DNA of 8,780 bases from Chloroflexota bacterium (GTDB taxonomy: Bacteria; Chloroflexota; Limnocylindria; Limnocylindrales; CSP1-4), in NCBI GenBank assembly GCA_021785115.1, contig JAJYGO010000441.1:10579-19358 (forward strand), given 5' to 3'. The notes under the pieces were generated by a model that saw only the letters and a list, made by a program, of their open reading frames with translations, was not told the DNA's origin and searched no databases. The translations under genes and the position numbers were made by a program. Shown one piece after another: positions 1-5,602 of the stretch (its first letter is position 1; each line of letters begins with the position of its first letter).

Positions 1-351
1 CGCGTGCTCGCCATCGACCCGCCCATGCTCCTCATGGACGAGCCCTTCGGCGCCCTCGACGCGCTCACCCGGCGAAACCTGCAGGACGAGCTGCTGCGCA
101 TCTGGGCGGAGCTGCGCAAGACGATCGTCTTCGTGACGCACGGCATCGAGGAGGCCATCTACCTGGCCGATCGCGTGGTGGTGATGACCTACCGCCCGGG
201 GCGCGTGAAGCGCATCGTGCCCATCACGCTGCCGCGCCCGCGCGACACGGCCTCGCTGGAGTTCAACCAGCTGAAGCGCGACGTCTCGCAGCTCGTGATG
301 GAGGAGCAGGCGCGCCACGAGCAGGCGGAGCGCAGCGCGACCGGCGACTGA
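1..351 (+). CDS. NitT/TauT-type ABC transporter ATP-binding protein (C-terminal part, 5' end outside window)
   Basis: This is the cytoplasmic ATPase that powers an importer of the nitrate/sulfonate/taurine (NrtD/SsuB/TauB) class. Only the last 116 residues are present, and the frame is open to the left edge. Visible motifs are Walker B running into the D-loop (LLMDEPFGALD, about residues 10-20) and the H-loop region with its switch histidine (VTHGIEEAIYLADRVVVM). After this comes the short C-terminal tail usual for this family (RPGRVKRIVPITLPRPRD and a charged helix). The family more often has THD-V/I-x-EA, so Gly after the His is a mild variant. Walker A and the signature motif must lie upstream, probably with the permease gene. 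A binding protein of the same family is encoded at 3288-4265 and may be its partner, although a lipoprotein and a regulator on the opposite strand lie between. Family assignment is firm; the substrate is unknown. Confidence 0.93.
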   Translation, partial: RVLAIDPPMLLMDEPFGALDALTRRNLQDELLRIWAELRKTIVFVTHGIEEAIYLADRVVVMTYRPGRVKRIVPITLPRPRDTASLEFNQLKRDVSQLVMEEQARHEQAERSATGD

Positions 352-358
352 TGCGCCG

Positions 359-392
359 CCGCCGCGGCGGACGGAGCCCCGCGCGCGCGGGG
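359..392. terminator. GC palindromes between convergent genes (possible terminator)
   Basis: The 49-bp gap between the ABC ATPase stop and the lipoprotein stop holds two perfect palindromes. One is a 12-mer at 359-370 (CCGCCGCGGCGG). The other is a 16-mer at 377-392 (CCCCGCGCGCGCGGGG). Both could fold in either transcript. Neither has a loop of normal size or a U tract, so intrinsic termination is only a guess from position and symmetry. The 16-mer also holds an alternating CG run. Confidence 0.3.
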
Positions 393-400
393 GAGGGCGC

Positions 401-907
401 TCACCGCGCGCCGCTGTCACAGAGGCACAGGTTCGCCACCTGCGCGCTCGAGGCGCAGCGCTCGATCGGGCCCTGCGCCAGGCACGCGCAGGGGTCCGCC
501 GCGGCGCAGCTCGAGGGGCGTGGCGCGCAGGTGATCGAAGGTGGCGTCCCCGCCTGCACGGCCGGCCCGCCCACCTGCTGGACGCACACGTCGTCCGCCC
601 CCCCGCTGCACGCGCACGAGGCGGAGACGGCACCACCACCGCCGCCGGAGGCCGACCCGCCGCTGGATTGCGCGAGGTAGCACCACCCGGCCGGACAGGG
701 CTGACCGACGAGGCAGGCGCGCGTGTTGGGGTACCAGGCGCACCCCTGGAGGTCGGCGCGGCAGCTCGTGCCGTCCGTGTGCAGGGCGCACGTGTCGCCG
801 GTCAGGAGCGCCGTGGGGTCGCCGCCGGTCCGCGCGCCGCCGCCGGCGGCGCCGCAGGCCGCGGCGAGCAGGAGGGCCGTCATGACGAACCGGGGCACGC
901 TCGCCAT
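401..907 (-). CDS. Cysteine-rich secreted lipoprotein, PSI-like N-terminal module
   Basis: A 168-aa protein of unknown function, probably exported and lipid-anchored. It starts with a short signal peptide (MASVPRFVMTALLLAAAC) ending in a lipobox-like LAAAC, with Cys18 as the candidate lipidated residue. The -3 position is Ala rather than the usual Leu, so SpI cleavage is possible. The mature part has 16 further cysteines, an even number that fits disulfides. Residues 40-76 form one cluster (Cys 40, 49, 56, 65, 71, 76, with GCAWYPNTRAC) that resembles a small PSI/plexin-type knot. A Ser/Gly linker follows (about 81-92). A second cluster then has Cys 98, 100, 108, 127, 134, 140, 142, 151, 161 and 163, including CxC pairs. 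Such proteins are common in myxobacteria. Met9 (codon 881-883) is an alternative start but would shorten the signal peptide. No clear Shine-Dalgarno is seen. The gene lies 85 bp downstream of the LysR gene on the same strand, possibly by read-through. Confidence 0.8.
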   Translation of the reverse strand: MASVPRFVMTALLLAAACGAAGGGARTGGDPTALLTGDTCALHTDGTSCRADLQGCAWYPNTRACLVGQPCPAGWCYLAQSSGGSASGGGGGAVSASCACSGGADDVCVQQVGGPAVQAGTPPSITCAPRPSSCAAADPCACLAQGPIERCASSAQVANLCLCDSGAR

Positions 908-946
908 TCTAATCCGACGCGGGCCCCGCGCTCCGGTCGCCCGGCA

Positions 947-978
947 GGGGGGCCGCCCCCCGCGCGGACCTCCGGAGG
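947..978. repeat. Cluster of GC palindromes downstream of the LysR gene
   Basis: The 85-bp gap between the LysR stop and the lipoprotein start holds several short inverted repeats: GGGGGG-CCG-CCCCCC at 947-961, CCGCGCGG at 960-967 and CCTCCGGAGG at 969-978. On the minus strand these lie just after the regulator's stop codon and could weaken read-through into the lipoprotein gene. There is no T tract. In sequence this GC-rich, short palindromes arise easily by chance, so a role is uncertain. Confidence 0.25.
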
Positions 979-992
979 GGGGACGGGCCGGC

Positions 993-1916
993 TCACCGCT
1001 CCGGGCGGAGGTCCACGGCGCGCCCGTACGGCGCGCCGTAGTCGCAGACCGCTCGGCAGAGCCGCGCCACCTCGGCGTGGAACGAAGAGGAGCCCGCGCG
1101 GCGGTAGGCGGCCACGTAGGAGAACGGCGGGAGCGCGGGCGTGGTGCGGACGACCTGCAGCATGCCGGCCCGGACGAGGTCGTCGAAGTAGCGCCGCGGC
1201 ATGTAGCTGACGCCGAGGCCCGAGAGCGTGAGCCCCGCCAGCGCGATGAGGTTGTCGGTGGTGACGACGCGGCTCGCTCGGACGCCGTTCGCGCGCAGCC
1301 ACCGATCGACGCGCGTCCCGACCGACGAGCGGCCGCCCTGCACCAGGAGCGTGAATCGGCCGACCTCCGCGACGGGCAGGACCCGGCCGTCCGGTGCGAG
1401 GCCCGGCCTGCACATCCAGGCGTTCTCGACCTCGGCCAGGGGCATCGCCGTGACGCCGCGGCGCGCCCGCAGCTCCGGGGCCACCACCAGGTCGAGCTCG
1501 CCACGGACGAGCGCCTCGTGCAGCGTGGCGCCCGGCGCGATCTCGGGCTCGACGGCCACCTCCGGGCATGCCGCCCGCAGCTCCTGGACGAGGCGAGGCA
1601 GCCACGTCATGGCCGTGAACTCGGTCACCCCGAGCCGGAAGCGCCCGGGGCGGAGCTCGCGCCGGCTGCCGACCTCCAGGAGCCGGTCGCGCGCCGCCAG
1701 CAGCTCCGTGGCGAGCGCGCGGACCTCCTCGCCCCGGGGGGTGAGCCGCGCGGCACGGCGACTGCGGTCGAACAGCTCCGCCCCCAGCGCGGCCTCCAGC
1801 TCCTGGAGCCGTTTCGACACCGCCGACTGGGTCATGTGCAGGCGCGCCGCGGCGCGCTCGAAGCTCCCCGCCCGCGCCACCGCGCAGAGCGCCTCCAGCT
1901 GCTTCAGCGTGATCAC
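993..1916 (-). CDS. LysR-type transcriptional regulator
   Basis: A 307-aa DNA-binding regulator of the LysR family, with normal length and domain order. The winged helix-turn-helix is at residues 1-60 (MITLKQLEALCAVARAGSFE, then AARLHMTQSAVSKRLQELE and LFDRSRRAARLTPRG). A linker helix follows, and then the effector-binding domain at about 90-300 (FRLGVTEF, the LDLVVAPE pocket strand, and GLGVSYMPRRYFDD). I chose the GTG at 1914-1916 because it gives the usual family N-terminus and follows a GGGAGGG Shine-Dalgarno (complement of 1920-1926). An in-frame ATG at 1944-1946 would add ten residues (MYRPGAAGGH) and has no such site. The gene is divergent from the cupin/aldolase/binding-protein operon across an AT-rich region. 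That is the classic LysR arrangement, so it probably controls that operon and itself, with an inducer related to the imported ligand. The inducer is unknown. Confidence 0.92.
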   Translation of the reverse strand: MITLKQLEALCAVARAGSFERAAARLHMTQSAVSKRLQELEAALGAELFDRSRRAARLTPRGEEVRALATELLAARDRLLEVGSRRELRPGRFRLGVTEFTAMTWLPRLVQELRAACPEVAVEPEIAPGATLHEALVRGELDLVVAPELRARRGVTAMPLAEVENAWMCRPGLAPDGRVLPVAEVGRFTLLVQGGRSSVGTRVDRWLRANGVRASRVVTTDNLIALAGLTLSGLGVSYMPRRYFDDLVRAGMLQVVRTTPALPPFSYVAAYRRAGSSSFHAEVARLCRAVCDYGAPYGRAVDLRPER

Positions 1917-1950
1917 GTGCCCTCCCGCCGCGCCGGGCCGATACATGCGT

Positions 1951-1990
1951 AGAGGGAATGTTTCATGAAAAATATATATCGCTATTTCTC
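1951..1990. promoter_or_regulatory. AT-rich divergent promoter region with 16-bp near-palindrome (candidate LysR operator)
   Basis: About 70% A+T over 40 bases, inside sequence that is otherwise more than 70% G+C. The core TTTCATGAAA (1961-1970) is a perfect palindrome. Extended to 1958-1973 (ATGTTTCATGAAAAAT), 7 of 8 base pairs are symmetric, with one mismatch. It is close to the T-N11-A dyads recognised by LysR proteins (T1959 and A1971 or A1972). An alternating AT tract (1972-1979, ATATATAT) could supply a -10 element for either direction. I cannot fix -35/-10 pairs. Its position between the regulator start and the operon supports a shared control region. Confidence 0.6.
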
Positions 1991-2032
1991 CTGTCGCGGA
2001 CGCCGTAGAGTGTCCGAGCGGTGGGCGGCTGG

Positions 2033-2152
2033 ATGGACACCTGGGGCTTCGTGGCCGCGAGCATCGTCCCCGCGGTGACGCTGGGTGGGGTGGCGGCCCA
2101 CCTGCACATCCGGAGCGACCCGCCGCTGCGCACCGAGGCGCCCGTCGCCTGA
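2033..2152 (+). CDS. Putative 39-aa membrane microprotein at the head of the operon
   Basis: A short open frame begins with ATG and encodes MDTWGFVAASIVPAVTLGGV, a His-containing stretch (AAHLHIRSD) and a polar tail ending in EAPVA, then TGA. Residues 4-26 are hydrophobic enough for one membrane span, and the tail carries charges. An in-frame GTG at 2021 would add four residues. Shine-Dalgarno support is weak (GGTGGGCGG just upstream of the ATG). It fills the space between the AT-rich promoter and the cupin gene, ending 23 bp before the cupin start, so it would be the first cistron or a leader. I do not recognise a family. Chance is a real alternative at this length, although a clean hydrophobic segment followed by a charged tail is more protein-like than a random frame. 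Confidence 0.42.
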   Translation: MDTWGFVAASIVPAVTLGGVAAHLHIRSDPPLRTEAPVA

Positions 2153-2175
2153 ACCCGCAGGATCCGGAGCCCGCC

Positions 2176-2583
2176 GTGTCGAGCCAACCTTCGCGTCCGA
2201 GCTGGATCTTCAACCTCCACGACGAGCGGGCGGGCATCCCGCGCAAGCTGGCCGAGGGCATCCGCTCGCGGGTCTTCGCGGGCGAGCACGCCATGCTGTC
2301 GGTGGTCCGCATCGAGCCGCACGCGCGCGGCGCCGTCCACAGCCACCCCGAGGAGCAGTGGGGGATCCTCCTCGAGGGCGCGTGCGTGCGCATCCAGGAC
2401 GGGGTCGAGACGCCGGTGCGCGCGGGGGACTTCTGGCGCACCCCGGGCGGTGTCGCGCACGGGATCCGCACCGAGGGGACCCCGGCCCTCGTGCTCGACG
2501 TGTTCAGCCCCATCCGCGAGGAGTACACGCAGTCCGGCGAGGGCTTCGGGGACGCGAAGGTCGTCCCGCCCGCGGGGCGGTGA
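2176..2583 (+). CDS. Single-domain cupin protein
   Basis: A 135-aa cytoplasmic protein with one double-stranded beta-helix cupin domain. Motif 1 is G-A-V-H55-S-H57-P-E-E-Q61-W with the following LLEG. Motif 2 is GDFWRTPGGVAH95, so the likely metal ligands are His55, His57, Gln61 (or Glu60) and His95. The start is GTG at 2176, with a CCGGAG site six bases upstream. Small cupins of this sort act as isomerases, dioxygenases, decarboxylases or sugar/acid-binding proteins, and the fold alone does not tell which. Twelve bases separate it from the aldolase-like gene, so the two are almost surely cotranscribed and may act on the same intermediate. The segment after the domain (residues 112-135, starting PIREEYTQSGEGF) resembles the C-terminus of pectin-degradation/KdgF-like and related cupins, but I would not name it on that. 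Confidence 0.88.
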   Translation: MSSQPSRPSWIFNLHDERAGIPRKLAEGIRSRVFAGEHAMLSVVRIEPHARGAVHSHPEEQWGILLEGACVRIQDGVETPVRAGDFWRTPGGVAHGIRTEGTPALVLDVFSPIREEYTQSGEGFGDAKVVPPAGR

Positions 2584-2592
2584 GGAGGAGGA
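2584..2592 (+). promoter_or_regulatory. Strong Shine-Dalgarno for the aldolase-like gene
   Basis: A purine run GGAGGAGGA lies directly after the cupin stop codon, three bases before the ATG at 2596. The core GGAGG copies sit 3 to 8 bases from the start. This fixes the start codon and suggests efficient translation from the shared mRNA. Confidence 0.75.
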
Positions 2593-2595
2593 TCG

Positions 2596-3291
2596 ATGGC
2601 CTCCGGGAGCGGAGTTCGCATCGCGCCGGCGCCGCCAAGACCGCCGGCGGAGCTCGTCGCGGCGTTCCGGCCCATGGCGACGGCGCACCTCAGCGACTGC
2701 ATGCACCGGCTCTGCGGCGCCGTCGGGCTGCGGCCCTACCACCACGCGGGGAAGCTGGTGGGGCCCGCCTTCACGGTGAAGACCCGGCCCGGCGACAACC
2801 TCCTGGTGCACAAGGCGCTCGACCTGGCGGGCCCCGGGGACGTCCTCGTCGTGGACGGTGGCGGCGACGTCACGAACGCCCTGGTGGGCGAGCTGATGGG
2901 GATGTATGCGCGGCGGCGCGGCATCGCCGGCTTCGTGGTGGACGGTGCCATCCGCGACGTCGCGTGGTACCGCGACTTCCCCTGCTGGGCGCGCGACGCC
3001 GTCCACCGCGGCCCCTACAAGGACGGGCCGGGCGAGATCAACGTCCCGGTCGCCGTCGGTGGCCTCGTGATCCTGCCCGGCGACATCGTGGTCGGAGACG
3101 AGGACGGGCTCCTCGCCATCCACCCCGAGGAGGCCGGCCGCGTGCTCGAGCTCGCGCGTGCCAAGGCGCGCGACGAGGAGGAGCAGAAGCGCGCCATCGA
3201 GCAGGGGCGCTACGACCGCTCCTGGGTGGATCGCACGCTGGCCGAGCGGGGCCTGCTCCCGCCCGGCGGAGATCGGGAGGGTTCGCCATGA
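2596..3291 (+). CDS. RraA / 4-hydroxy-4-methyl-2-oxoglutarate aldolase-like protein
   Basis: A 231-aa member of the RraA/HMG-aldolase fold family, which includes divalent-metal aldolases that split 4-hydroxy-4-methyl-2-oxoglutarate to pyruvate and also decarboxylate oxaloacetate. Visible family features are PGDNLLVHKAL (65-75), the GD-LVVDGGGD strand (81-91), GELMG (98-102), and VVDGAIRD ending in Arg120-Asp121. Glu99 is 21 residues before Arg120, giving the E/D-X20-R-D active-site pattern of the aldolases. GDIVVGDEDGLLAI (162-175) holds the conserved DEDG. Keeping Arg-Asp favours an enzyme over the RNase-E-inhibitor type RraA. The C-terminal 45 residues form a charged helix, as in aldolase members. 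A strong Shine-Dalgarno precedes the ATG. The 3' end overlaps the binding-protein start by ATGA, so translation is coupled. The true substrate may be another 2-oxo acid; no other protocatechuate or gallate genes are in view. Confidence 0.88.
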   Translation: MASGSGVRIAPAPPRPPAELVAAFRPMATAHLSDCMHRLCGAVGLRPYHHAGKLVGPAFTVKTRPGDNLLVHKALDLAGPGDVLVVDGGGDVTNALVGELMGMYARRRGIAGFVVDGAIRDVAWYRDFPCWARDAVHRGPYKDGPGEINVPVAVGGLVILPGDIVVGDEDGLLAIHPEEAGRVLELARAKARDEEEQKRAIEQGRYDRSWVDRTLAERGLLPPGGDREGSP

Positions 3292-4265
3292 GGTTCCGGA
3301 ACGTCGCGCTCGCCGTGCTCGTCTCCTCCGCGGCCCTCGGGGCCGGGCGTGCGGTGGCCCTCGACACCGTGCGGCTCGGCAACCTCAAGTTCGCCGGCTA
3401 CGCCGCGGTCTCCTACATGAAGGCGATCGGGCCGAAGTACGGGCTCCGCATCGAGGAGCGCGTCTTCCCGAAGGGCATCGACATCCTCCCAGCCATCGTG
3501 GCCGGCCAGATCGACGTGGGGGCGAGCGCCGTGGACGGCGCCATCGCCGGCCGCGCGGCGGGGGTCCCGATCTACGTCGTCGCGGGGCTCTTCAAGGGCG
3601 GGGTCCGCATCGTGGGCCGCCCCGACATGAGGTGGACGTCGATCGCGGATCTCAAGGGCAAGCGGGTCGCGGTCGCGCGTGGCGGCGCGCACGAGCTGCT
3701 GCTGCTCGCGGAGCTGGACAAGCACCACCTCACCTACTCCGACCGGCCGGGCAAGGACGTGCAGATCGTCTACATGGCGTACGCCGACATCAACCAGGCG
3801 CTGCTCGGGAAGGACATCGACGCCATGTGCCAGTCGGAGCCGCACGCCTCGCAGGCGATCCGCAAGGGGTTCGGGGTCGAGATCCTGAAGCCCTACGACA
3901 CGCCGCTGGGCGAGACGCCGCGCACGCTGGTCATGACCGAGGAGCTGTACCGGAAGCACCCGGACGTCGCGCAGCGCTTCGTGGACTGCTTCGTCGAGGC
4001 GACCCGCCTCTTCATGGAGCAGCCGGCCGTGGCGGAGCGGTTCGTTCGCGAGGAGATGTTCAAGGGCCAGCTCACGGCCCAGGACTACCGCGACGCCATC
4101 GAGAACTCCCCCTTCACCTTCGACGTCACCGTGCAGCAGGTCCAGGTCTCGGCCGATCTCATGGTCCGGTACGGGATCGGCAAGATGTCCCGGGCGCCGG
4201 AGGCGACCGAGTTCGTCAAGCTCGACCTGCTCGAGAACGCCAAGCGGCGCGCCGGGCTGCGGTGA
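3288..4265 (+). CDS. NitT/TauT (SsuA/NMT1-like) ABC transporter substrate-binding protein
   Basis: A 325-aa periplasmic binding protein. Residues 1-24 form a Sec signal peptide (MRFRN, a hydrophobic core, then GAGRAVA with likely cleavage before Leu25). There is no lipobox Cys. The mature protein starts with the family's first strand (DTVRLGNLKFAGYAAV). It continues with DILPAIVAGQIDVGA (65-79) and GVPIYVVAGLFKGGVRIVG (92-110), and the hinge part DLKGKRVAVARGGAHELLL (121-139) follows. Then come INQALLGKDIDAM (168-180) with SEPHASQAI, and a C-terminal helical lobe. This layout is that of SsuA/TauA/NMT1-like proteins, which bind small sulfonates, nitrate, pyrimidines, aromatic acids or related ligands. 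The ATG overlaps the aldolase stop (ATGA) and has GGGAGG seven bases upstream. The natural partner is the ABC ATPase at 1-351, though it sits in a separate transcription unit. Fusion of transport and catabolic genes in one operon suggests the ligand is the enzymes' substrate or its precursor. Confidence 0.93.
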   Translation: MRFRNVALAVLVSSAALGAGRAVALDTVRLGNLKFAGYAAVSYMKAIGPKYGLRIEERVFPKGIDILPAIVAGQIDVGASAVDGAIAGRAAGVPIYVVAGLFKGGVRIVGRPDMRWTSIADLKGKRVAVARGGAHELLLLAELDKHHLTYSDRPGKDVQIVYMAYADINQALLGKDIDAMCQSEPHASQAIRKGFGVEILKPYDTPLGETPRTLVMTEELYRKHPDVAQRFVDCFVEATRLFMEQPAVAERFVREEMFKGQLTAQDYRDAIENSPFTFDVTVQQVQVSADLMVRYGIGKMSRAPEATEFVKLDLLENAKRRAGLR

Positions 4266-4283
4266 GCGCGGGCGCGCGCCGGG
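4266..4283. terminator. Short convergent gap with 10-bp palindrome
   Basis: Only 18 bases separate the stop codons of the binding-protein gene and the beta-propeller gene. They contain the perfect palindrome GGCGCGCGCC (4271-4280). It could act weakly in both directions, but there is no T tract, so the call rests on position. Confidence 0.25.
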
Positions 4284-5468
4284 TCAGGGGGTGCTGCCGC
4301 GCAGCGAGGCCGGGCGTCCGGGGAGCGGCAGCTTGCCGACCGGCACGAGCCGGTCGCCCTCGAGGCGCAACACGGTGAGGTCGCGATCGAGGAAGTTGCC
4401 CACGTAGAGGTACTTGCCGTCGGGGCTGAAGGCGGCGCCCTCCGCCAGCCCGCCCACGCGCGTCTCCGACACCTTCCGGATCTTCTTCCCCTGCTGCTTG
4501 AGCAGCGAGACGTAGGAGTGATCGGTCGCGAAGAAGGCGTCCCGCGGGACGTTGCCGGTGCCGTTCAGGATGAGCGCCGCCGCGTAGCCGCCACGGGGGC
4601 TCACGGCCAGCCCCTCCGGGCCGTCGCCCACGACCACCTGGTCGACGACGCGGGGAGGCTTCGCCTGCAGGTCGATGACGGCGAGGGTGTCCACCTGCCC
4701 GTCCGACGCGCCCGCGGCGCCGCTGTTCCCGGCCAGCCCCAGCTTCCCGTCGGCCGTGATCTGGACGTTGTAGGGCCAGAGCCCGACCGCCATGTCGTAG
4801 TGGGCGTAGGTCACCTTCCGGCCGTCGATGTCGAGCAGCGCCACCTTGTGGCTCGCGAACTTGGTGACCAGCGCGCGCCGCCCGTCGGGCGTGATCGCCA
4901 CGGCCGAAACCTGCTCGCTCGGCGCGCCCTGGGCGCTCACCGCGACCGTGTCGACGACCTTCACCTCCTTGCCGCTGATGGCGAGCACGCTCACGGTGTT
5001 GTCCGCACGGTTCGCCACCAGCGCCAGGTCTCCGGCCCGGTTCACCGCCATGCCGGACGGCTGCTTCCCGACCGTCACGGTGGCGAGCTGGGAGGGCGGC
5101 GTCGTGGTGAGGTCGATGACGAACACCTTGTCGTCCGGCTGCATCTTCCAGGCGCCCTCCGCCTGGACCCAGTCGAGCGAGTTCGCGACCAGCGCCAGCC
5201 GCTGGTCGGGCGTGATGGCGAGGTTCGTCGGGGGGCCGACGACGCTGTTCATGAGCGGCAGGCTGGCCACGATCCGGGGCCGGGCCCGGTCGTGGATGTC
5301 GATGATGGAGACGGTGTCCTTCCCGGGCGGCGAGAGCACCGGCTTGCCCTGCTCGTTCCAGTTGAGCTTCTCGTCGTTGCCGCTGACGAGGAGCTGCGAG
5401 CGGGCCGGGGCCGCGGCGAGCAGCAGCGCGGCGGCGCCTCCGAGGAGCGGCAGCGAGGAGCGGTTCAT
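4284..5468 (-). CDS. Secreted YVTN/YncE-like beta-propeller protein
   Basis: A 394-aa exported protein built of repeated propeller blades. Residues 1-24 form a signal peptide (MNRSSLPLLGGAAALLLAAA then PARS, likely cut near Ser24-Gln25). Blade strands recur as x-x-AITPDGRxALVxN or close variants: TNLAITPDQRLALVANS (81-97), SGMAVNRAGDLALVANR (138-154), SAVAITPDGRRALVTKF (188-204), YNVQITADGKLGLAGNS (233-249), EGLAVSPRGGYAAAL (285-299) and EGAAFSPDGKYLYVGNF (343-359). Most are followed by a VxVLxI-type strand. This gives about six or seven blades. The family includes YncE-like, lactonase-like and quinohemoprotein-like propellers; no catalytic set can be assigned, and it may bind ligand or partner proteins in the periplasm. 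A strong AAGGAAGG (complement of 5473-5480) precedes the ATG at 5468. It lies 134 bp behind the RND permease on the same strand and might belong to that operon or be separately expressed. Confidence 0.87.
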   Translation of the reverse strand: MNRSSLPLLGGAAALLLAAAPARSQLLVSGNDEKLNWNEQGKPVLSPPGKDTVSIIDIHDRARPRIVASLPLMNSVVGPPTNLAITPDQRLALVANSLDWVQAEGAWKMQPDDKVFVIDLTTTPPSQLATVTVGKQPSGMAVNRAGDLALVANRADNTVSVLAISGKEVKVVDTVAVSAQGAPSEQVSAVAITPDGRRALVTKFASHKVALLDIDGRKVTYAHYDMAVGLWPYNVQITADGKLGLAGNSGAAGASDGQVDTLAVIDLQAKPPRVVDQVVVGDGPEGLAVSPRGGYAAALILNGTGNVPRDAFFATDHSYVSLLKQQGKKIRKVSETRVGGLAEGAAFSPDGKYLYVGNFLDRDLTVLRLEGDRLVPVGKLPLPGRPASLRGSTP

Positions 5469-5584
5469 GGGACCTTCCTTTCCCGCAGCCAGATGCGGCG
5501 GACGAGGACGTGCAGGCAAGCGGTCGCTTGGGGCCGACCCGCCGCGGTGCGTCCCTGGAGCCGCAGCGGCCCGGGCGGCCCGGT

Positions 5585-5601
5585 GCGACGCGGCGCGTCG
5601 C
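5585..5601 (-). terminator. Stem-loop just after the RND stop codon
   Basis: GCGACGC (5585-5591) and GCGTCGC (5595-5601) form a perfect 7-bp stem with a 3-base loop. On the minus strand it begins one base after the RND stop codon. A second GC-rich inverted sequence (around GCCCGGGC, near 5570) follows. No U run is present, so this may be an mRNA-stabilising or attenuating hairpin between the efflux genes and the propeller gene rather than a full terminator. The rest of the 134-bp gap shows no clear promoter. Confidence 0.45.
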
Positions 5602-5602
5602 T

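Noticed and set aside
377..392. 16-bp CG-alternating palindrome considered as a Z-DNA or recombination site
   Set aside because: Alternating GC runs are expected by chance at this composition, and no paired copy or attachment-like repeat was seen elsewhere in the window.
351..680. + strand frame starting with TGATG overlap after the ABC ATPase
   Set aside because: The overlap looks like translational coupling, but the product is compositionally biased and lies antisense to the Cys-rich lipoprotein, which has a signal peptide and regular cysteine pattern.
1947..2702. Minus-strand open frame continuing upstream of the LysR gene into the cupin region
   Set aside because: It runs antisense to the cupin and aldolase genes and through the AT-rich promoter. 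No family features appear before the LysR helix-turn-helix.
2085..3287. + strand frame reading into the binding-protein gene from upstream, suggesting a 726-aa fusion
   Set aside because: The upstream part is a shadow frame of the cupin and aldolase genes, rich in Arg/Gly/Ala. The signal peptide and Shine-Dalgarno fix the real start at 3288.
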